Program-made: the position numbers and the translations under genes
The notes under the pieces: model-generated
Told to the model about the DNA's origin: nothing
The model's database searches: none
Seen by the model: the letters and a program-made list of their open reading frames with translations, nothing else
Part shown: one piece after another, positions 15,461 through 18,966 of the stretch
Position numbering within the stretch: the first letter of the stretch is position 1
Layout: each line of letters starts with the position of its first letter
Origin: DATLAN01 sp035527455
GTDB lineage: Bacteria > Planctomycetota > Planctomycetia > Pirellulales > Thermoguttaceae
Reading direction: 5' to 3'
Length of the DNA: 18,966 nucleotides
NCBI GenBank assembly: GCA_035527455.1
Contig: DATLAN010000524.1
Location: forward strand, 1-18,966

Positions 15461-16333
15461 CTACTCGCGCATGCTCGGCTGGTCGGGGCCGGGGAAATCG
15501 TCGGGAACCTTCTGGGTCACCTTGCCGGTGGCCGCCCATTCGGTGCCGCGTTGGTACGTGGCGATGAACGCGACGCTCCGGCACTGGATTCCGGCGTGGC
15601 CCAACGCGTTGTGGAAGATGCGGCCCTTGCCGTAGGTGATCGTCATCAGGATCGGCTCGTGACGGCCGGTGCCGCGCTGTTCGGGGGCCGCGTAGGCCGT
15701 CGCCAATACCGTGAGATTCTTCGCCGGACCGCGAAGCTGGCTGTAAAGCTCGTCGGCCGAGTGCATGAACTTCTCCGGCAGCCCTGCGGTGATCGGGTGG
15801 TTCGGATCGCGGACGATCAGTTGGAAGGGATGCTGCGGCCCGTGGGTCCCACCGCTGCCGGGCGACATGTCGCGGACGATTTCCCCGTCCTTCCAGTGCA
15901 GAAACGGGCCGTCCTTCTCGTTGCGTCCGCCCCAGCCGCCGACGCCGATGATCTCGTTGAACTCCTTCCAGTTCGGGAAGGCGTTGCTGGCAGCATGGAA
16001 GACCACCATCCCGCCACCGTCGGCGATGTACTTCTCGAAGGCCCGGTTCGTCTCCTCCGGCCAACTGTCGCCCGTGTAGTTGCTCACCACCACGTCATAG
16101 GTGGCGAAGTCGGGCTGAAAGCCGCTCATATCCTGGCCGCGCGGGGGCGTGGTGGCCACGTCGACGGCGAACAGCCCGGTCTCCTCCAGCAGCTTCTTCA
16201 AATGGGGCGTGGTCTCTTTCCAGTTGTGATTGTTCTGGCCGTCGACGATCAGGGCCTTCAACGGCGCGGCGCCGACTACGGCAACCATCAAGACCCAAAG
16301 CCCCAGGGTGGTCAAGAGGTGTTTGCACGACAT
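15461..16333 (-). CDS. Exported ThuA-domain protein (trehalose-utilisation-like fold)
   Basis: The 290-residue product has an N-terminal signal (MSCKHLLTTLGLWVLMVAVVGAAP) and a glutamine-amidotransferase-like ThuA fold: KALIVDGQNNHNWKETTPHLKKLLE (26-50), the strand YDVVVSNYTGDSWP (79-92), GGGMVVFHAASNAFPNW (106-122), a glycine-rich loop with GPFLHWKDG, DPNHPITAGLPEKFMHSADELYSQL (176-200) and FHNALGHAG (240-248). ThuA-like proteins abound in planctomycetes and are linked to carbohydrate metabolism, often by association; a precise reaction is not established. Length is typical of a single-domain form. The ATG at 16333 has GAGGAG six bases upstream. Location is expected to be periplasmic. It is followed, 217 nt on, by the coiled-coil protein gene on the same strand. 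Confidence 0.9.
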   Translation of the reverse strand: MSCKHLLTTLGLWVLMVAVVGAAPLKALIVDGQNNHNWKETTPHLKKLLEETGLFAVDVATTPPRGQDMSGFQPDFATYDVVVSNYTGDSWPEETNRAFEKYIADGGGMVVFHAASNAFPNWKEFNEIIGVGGWGGRNEKDGPFLHWKDGEIVRDMSPGSGGTHGPQHPFQLIVRDPNHPITAGLPEKFMHSADELYSQLRGPAKNLTVLATAYAAPEQRGTGRHEPILMTITYGKGRIFHNALGHAGIQCRSVAFIATYQRGTEWAATGKVTQKVPDDFPGPDQPSMRE

Positions 16334-16576
16334 GAAATTCTCCTCGGCTGTGATGTGGCGGGTAGAGAAAACGCAGTTTGACTAGTTTACCATCTGGCCC
16401 GGCGGCAAGGAACCGCCCGGAAGCCAAAACCATCCTCTTGGGGGGCCGCCTGTAATCTGGCCCGCGCCTAACAACCGCCGCGGGCAGCCGTGTGCCGAGA
16501 CCTTGGGCAATCAGAGCACGACTGGATCATGGGTGACGGCCGCGGCAGTGAAGCGGGAGCAGCGCACAGCCAGAGG

Positions 16577-16605
16577 TTGCATGGCAACCGCAGATGAATT
16601 ATGAT
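16577..16605 (+). promoter_or_regulatory. Weak candidate promoter upstream of the ankyrin gene
   Basis: TTGCAT (16577-16582), 17-bp spacer, TATGAT (16600-16605). The -10 is five of six to consensus but the -35 only three of six. The -35 overlaps the hairpin at 16575-16589. The leader would be about 200 nt. Confidence 0.28.
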
Positions 16606-16773
16606 GAACCACGGTTGAAAGGCCGCCGTCACTCGGGGCACCTAGTGTATCCAGATCGACCCCTCTTTCCGACACGGTGGCAAGCAGAACCGTGTTGGGC
16701 AATGCGCGGTGAGCTGTGATGCGGCCGCCACTTGACTTCACCGGTGATCCGGTCATCGACGGTCACTAATATC

Positions 16774-16788
16774 CTCGATTCAATCGAG
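16774..16788. repeat. Short perfect palindrome just before the ankyrin gene ribosome binding site
   Basis: CTCGATT-C-AATCGAG, seven paired positions around one base, ends 22 nt before the start codon and three bases before GGAG-like sequence. It looks like an operator half-site pair rather than an RNA hairpin because the loop is too short. Confidence 0.4.
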
Positions 16789-16810
16789 TTGGAGTAGGGG
16801 GATTACAGCG

Positions 16811-18966
16811 ATGAAACAGAGCGTTTTTTCCATGACTTCATTGACGCTTCGGCTACTCTATCAGATTTCTGTTGCCGCCTTACTGATCGGCACGCCGGCG
16901 GTGGCTTGGGGGCAGCCGCGAGAATCACCCATTCATGAGGCGGCTTACCGGGGGGACGTCGCTAGAATCCGGCAGCTTCTGGAAGATGACTCGCTGCTCG
17001 TCAATTCGCCTGGTGGCTCCAGGGGGACGACTCCGCTCCACTCGGCCATCAAGGGTGGGCAGTTGGAAGCGGCCAAGGTGCTGCTGGACCACGGGGCGGA
17101 CATCGAGGCCGACGTGTTCAGCGAAGGGCGTCCGCTGCAACTGGCAGTAGAGATGCGCGACCGGGCCATGGTCCGCTTGCTATTGGAGCGCGGCGCGAAT
17201 GCCAACGGCAAGGGCCGCACGCAGGAGGCGCCTCCGATCGTCAAAGCGCGAAACGATCCGGAAATGGTGAAACTGTTGATCGAGCACGGGGCTAGTGTCG
17301 ACGGTTCCGACCGATTCGGCGGGACCCCTTTGATCTACGCAGCCGCTTCGGGAAACCTCCGGATGGTCAAAATGCTCCTGGACGAGGGAGCTTCCATTCA
17401 TGTCCAAGGCTCTTTGCGCGTAGGCACCCCCCTGGATGGCGCGATACGTGGCGGACATCTTGCCGTGGCTCAACTGCTCCTTCAGGAGGGAGCCTGGCCG
17501 GGGAAGACGATGGGGTTTCCCCTGCTGACCGACCAGCAGTTGAAGGACCCGCAGCTTGTCACCGAGCGATTGCAGCTTGCCGTGCGGGCCCACCGCCATT
17601 TCTGGGCGGCATGTGGCAACGGGCAGGTAGAGAAGGTCCAAAGTTTCTTACGCATGTTCCCGTATTTGGCCCAAGTGGAGGATCAAGACTACAAGTCGGC
17701 CCTGACGCATGCGCTTGCCGGCGGCCATAGCCAAATCATCAAACTGCTTATCGATCACGGTGCTGATCCGAACGAATCCGACGGGAGCGAGGGCACACCC
17801 CTGGTGCAGGCGACAAAACTCGGAAACTTGAAGGTGATCGAAACGCTTGTCGAAAACGGTGCGAACGTCAACTTCAAGGAAATCGGGGGCGGTCCGGTGG
17901 CGATTCATGCGGCCGTGGAGTCGGGCAATACGGAAGTGGTGAAGTTTCTGCTCGACCACGTCAACGTCGAGGCTTTAGGGCGGTCGGTTCTGTCGACCGC
18001 CGCTGGCCGCGGGAACGTGGAGATGGCGAAGCTGCTTGTCGAGCACGGAGCCGATCCGAAGCTGGGAGCATCCGCGTATTACGAACCGCTGTATTGGGCG
18101 GTTCAAAGCGGATCCGCAGATATGGTTGGCTACCTGCTGGACCAAGGTCCAAGCTTAGAAGACCGTCGCCACGCGATGCACGAGGCGGCGAGAGTGGGCC
18201 GCGAGAACATTGTTCGTTTGATCGCCGAATCCGGGGTCGAAATGGACGCCTATACCTGGCTCCACCTGGCCAACACGGAGCAGCTCGAAGCCGCACTAAG
18301 GAAGGATCCCGAACTGCTTCGCGCAACGTATGGTGAGGGATCTAGTGAAGGCCGTACGTTGCTACACATTGCCGTAAGCCTCGGTTGTGTGGAAGCGGCA
18401 AAGGTGCTAACGGAACACGGTGCCGATCCTAACGCCCGAGGTCGAATGTGGAACACCCCCTTGCACGCGGCCGCCCTCAACGGAAATCTTGCTTGCGTCA
18501 AGCTGCTCGTGGAACACGGAGCGTCGGTGAATGTGCGCAATAGGCAGGGAATGACCGCACTCGATGTGGTCGATCCCGACATGAATCGCCACTTGGCTTT
18601 GCGTATGGGCTCGGACGTGGAAGAAATTCGTTTCGAGTCGATTCGCCGGTTCCTTGCCGGAAAGGGCGCCGAGTCGGGCCTGAACGTGCCGGAGGGCGAA
18701 ACGCGGGCTGGAGAAATCGTTAAACGCCCGCCGCTAACCGGACCGAGCTTTCGAATAGGTCAATGGGCCTTGTACCCGGGCGCGGAGTATCGACTGCAAA
18801 GCGCTGACTCTACCATCCTCATCCGCAACGCCGACGGCAAGGCATACGTGGAAGTCCTCTTCCAACATGGGGAGAAGAAAACCAAGATTGTCCGCGATCC
18901 ATCCAAAAAGGAACCGTTCATCCTCACAAGGATCGAGGGCGACAAAGAGGAATCCGTTTCGTTCAA
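16811..18966 (+). CDS. Exported ankyrin-repeat protein, cut by the right window edge
   Basis: The visible 718 codons begin with a signal peptide (residues 1-35, ending TPAVAWGQ), followed by about fifteen ankyrin repeats between residues 38 and 590. The clearest match the consensus, for example TPLHSAIKGGQLEAAKVLLDHGA (74-96), TPLIYAAASGNLRMVKMLLDEGA (172-194) and TPLHAAALNGNLACVKLLVEHGA (549-571). Breaks at about 225-265 and 480-512 interrupt the solenoid and may divide it into sub-blocks. After residue 600 the sequence changes to a non-ankyrin region with a beta-rich stretch (650-718), still open at the edge. Ankyrin solenoids bind other proteins; here the likely place is the periplasm or cell surface. 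The ATG at 16811 has AGGGG about nine bases upstream; methionine 8 is a weaker alternative. Partner and function are unknown. Confidence 0.9.
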   Translation, partial: MKQSVFSMTSLTLRLLYQISVAALLIGTPAVAWGQPRESPIHEAAYRGDVARIRQLLEDDSLLVNSPGGSRGTTPLHSAIKGGQLEAAKVLLDHGADIEADVFSEGRPLQLAVEMRDRAMVRLLLERGANANGKGRTQEAPPIVKARNDPEMVKLLIEHGASVDGSDRFGGTPLIYAAASGNLRMVKMLLDEGASIHVQGSLRVGTPLDGAIRGGHLAVAQLLLQEGAWPGKTMGFPLLTDQQLKDPQLVTERLQLAVRAHRHFWAACGNGQVEKVQSFLRMFPYLAQVEDQDYKSALTHALAGGHSQIIKLLIDHGADPNESDGSEGTPLVQATKLGNLKVIETLVENGANVNFKEIGGGPVAIHAAVESGNTEVVKFLLDHVNVEALGRSVLSTAAGRGNVEMAKLLVEHGADPKLGASAYYEPLYWAVQSGSADMVGYLLDQGPSLEDRRHAMHEAARVGRENIVRLIAESGVEMDAYTWLHLANTEQLEAALRKDPELLRATYGEGSSEGRTLLHIAVSLGCVEAAKVLTEHGADPNARGRMWNTPLHAAALNGNLACVKLLVEHGASVNVRNRQGMTALDVVDPDMNRHLALRMGSDVEEIRFESIRRFLAGKGAESGLNVPEGETRAGEIVKRPPLTGPSFRIGQWALYPGAEYRLQSADSTILIRNADGKAYVEVLFQHGEKKTKIVRDPSKKEPFILTRIEGDKEESVSF

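Larger units (their letters stand above)
16334..16810. other. Intergenic region upstream of the ankyrin gene
   Basis: No credible gene is seen in 477 bases; an 81-codon minus-strand frame (16511-16756) has no recognisable features. The region holds several hairpins: GTGACGGC (16533-16540) / GCCGTCAC (16625-16632) enclosing GGTTGC-ATG-GCAACC (16575-16589), ACACGGT / ACCGTGT near 16675-16700, and CTCGATT-C-AATCGAG (16774-16788). It could be a decayed gene or a structured leader. Confidence 0.5.

Noticed and set aside
16466..16640. Possible integron attC site starting at GCCTAAC
   Set aside because: No matching GTTAGGC end or paired inner boxes were found at a suitable distance, and no integrase is present.
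16511..16756. 81-codon minus-strand frame as a small gene
   Set aside because: No ribosome binding site, no recognisable features, and it overlaps several hairpins.

Overview
The window looks like a chromosomal segment of a GC-rich planctomycete, probably of the Pirellulales type. This rests on gene content (secreted GH97, ThuA and Gfo/Idh/MocA proteins, a coiled-coil protein with FlgT-C-like repeats, a GroEL ending in EDMY instead of a GGM tail) and on gaps full of palindromes and G/C-rich heptamer arrays. It is an inference from remembered families; no search was run. Thirteen protein genes are supported, two of them cut by the window edges. No rRNA, tRNA, CRISPR array, transposase or integrase was seen.

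Left part (1-5095), all on the minus strand: the N-terminal part of a GH97 glycoside hydrolase sits 10 nt behind a ThiF/MoeB-type E1-like adenylyltransferase. Next come a small retropepsin-like aspartic protease and a groES-groEL operon closed by a textbook intrinsic terminator. A 594-base gap (5096-5689) follows, with a REP-like palindrome and a candidate promoter.

Middle (5690-11259): a plus-strand three-part enzyme (radical SAM, SPASM-like cysteine region, class I methyltransferase) is the least familiar protein here. It converges on a YjhG/YagF-type D-xylonate dehydratase gene. Both stop codons lie inside copies of one palindrome that bound a 189-bp element. Upstream of the dehydratase, on the same strand, is a Gfo/Idh/MocA oxidoreductase, which suggests sugar or sugar-acid catabolism. 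A heptamer array separates the two and runs to within 4 nt of the dehydratase start codon.

Right part (11260-18966): two plus-strand genes overlapping by 4 nt encode a GT2 polyprenyl-phosphate glycosyltransferase and a GT-C-like polytopic membrane protein, plausibly donor synthase and user. Two minus-strand genes follow, a secreted coiled-coil protein with two C-terminal repeat domains (flanked by perfect 26-bp inverted repeats) and a secreted ThuA-domain protein. After a 477-base gap an exported ankyrin-repeat protein runs off the right edge.

The strongest unexplained signals are the radical SAM-methyltransferase fusion and the repeat landscape: nearly every intergenic gap holds a palindrome of a different family, and two gaps carry heptamer arrays of the same G-rich-then-C-rich design.
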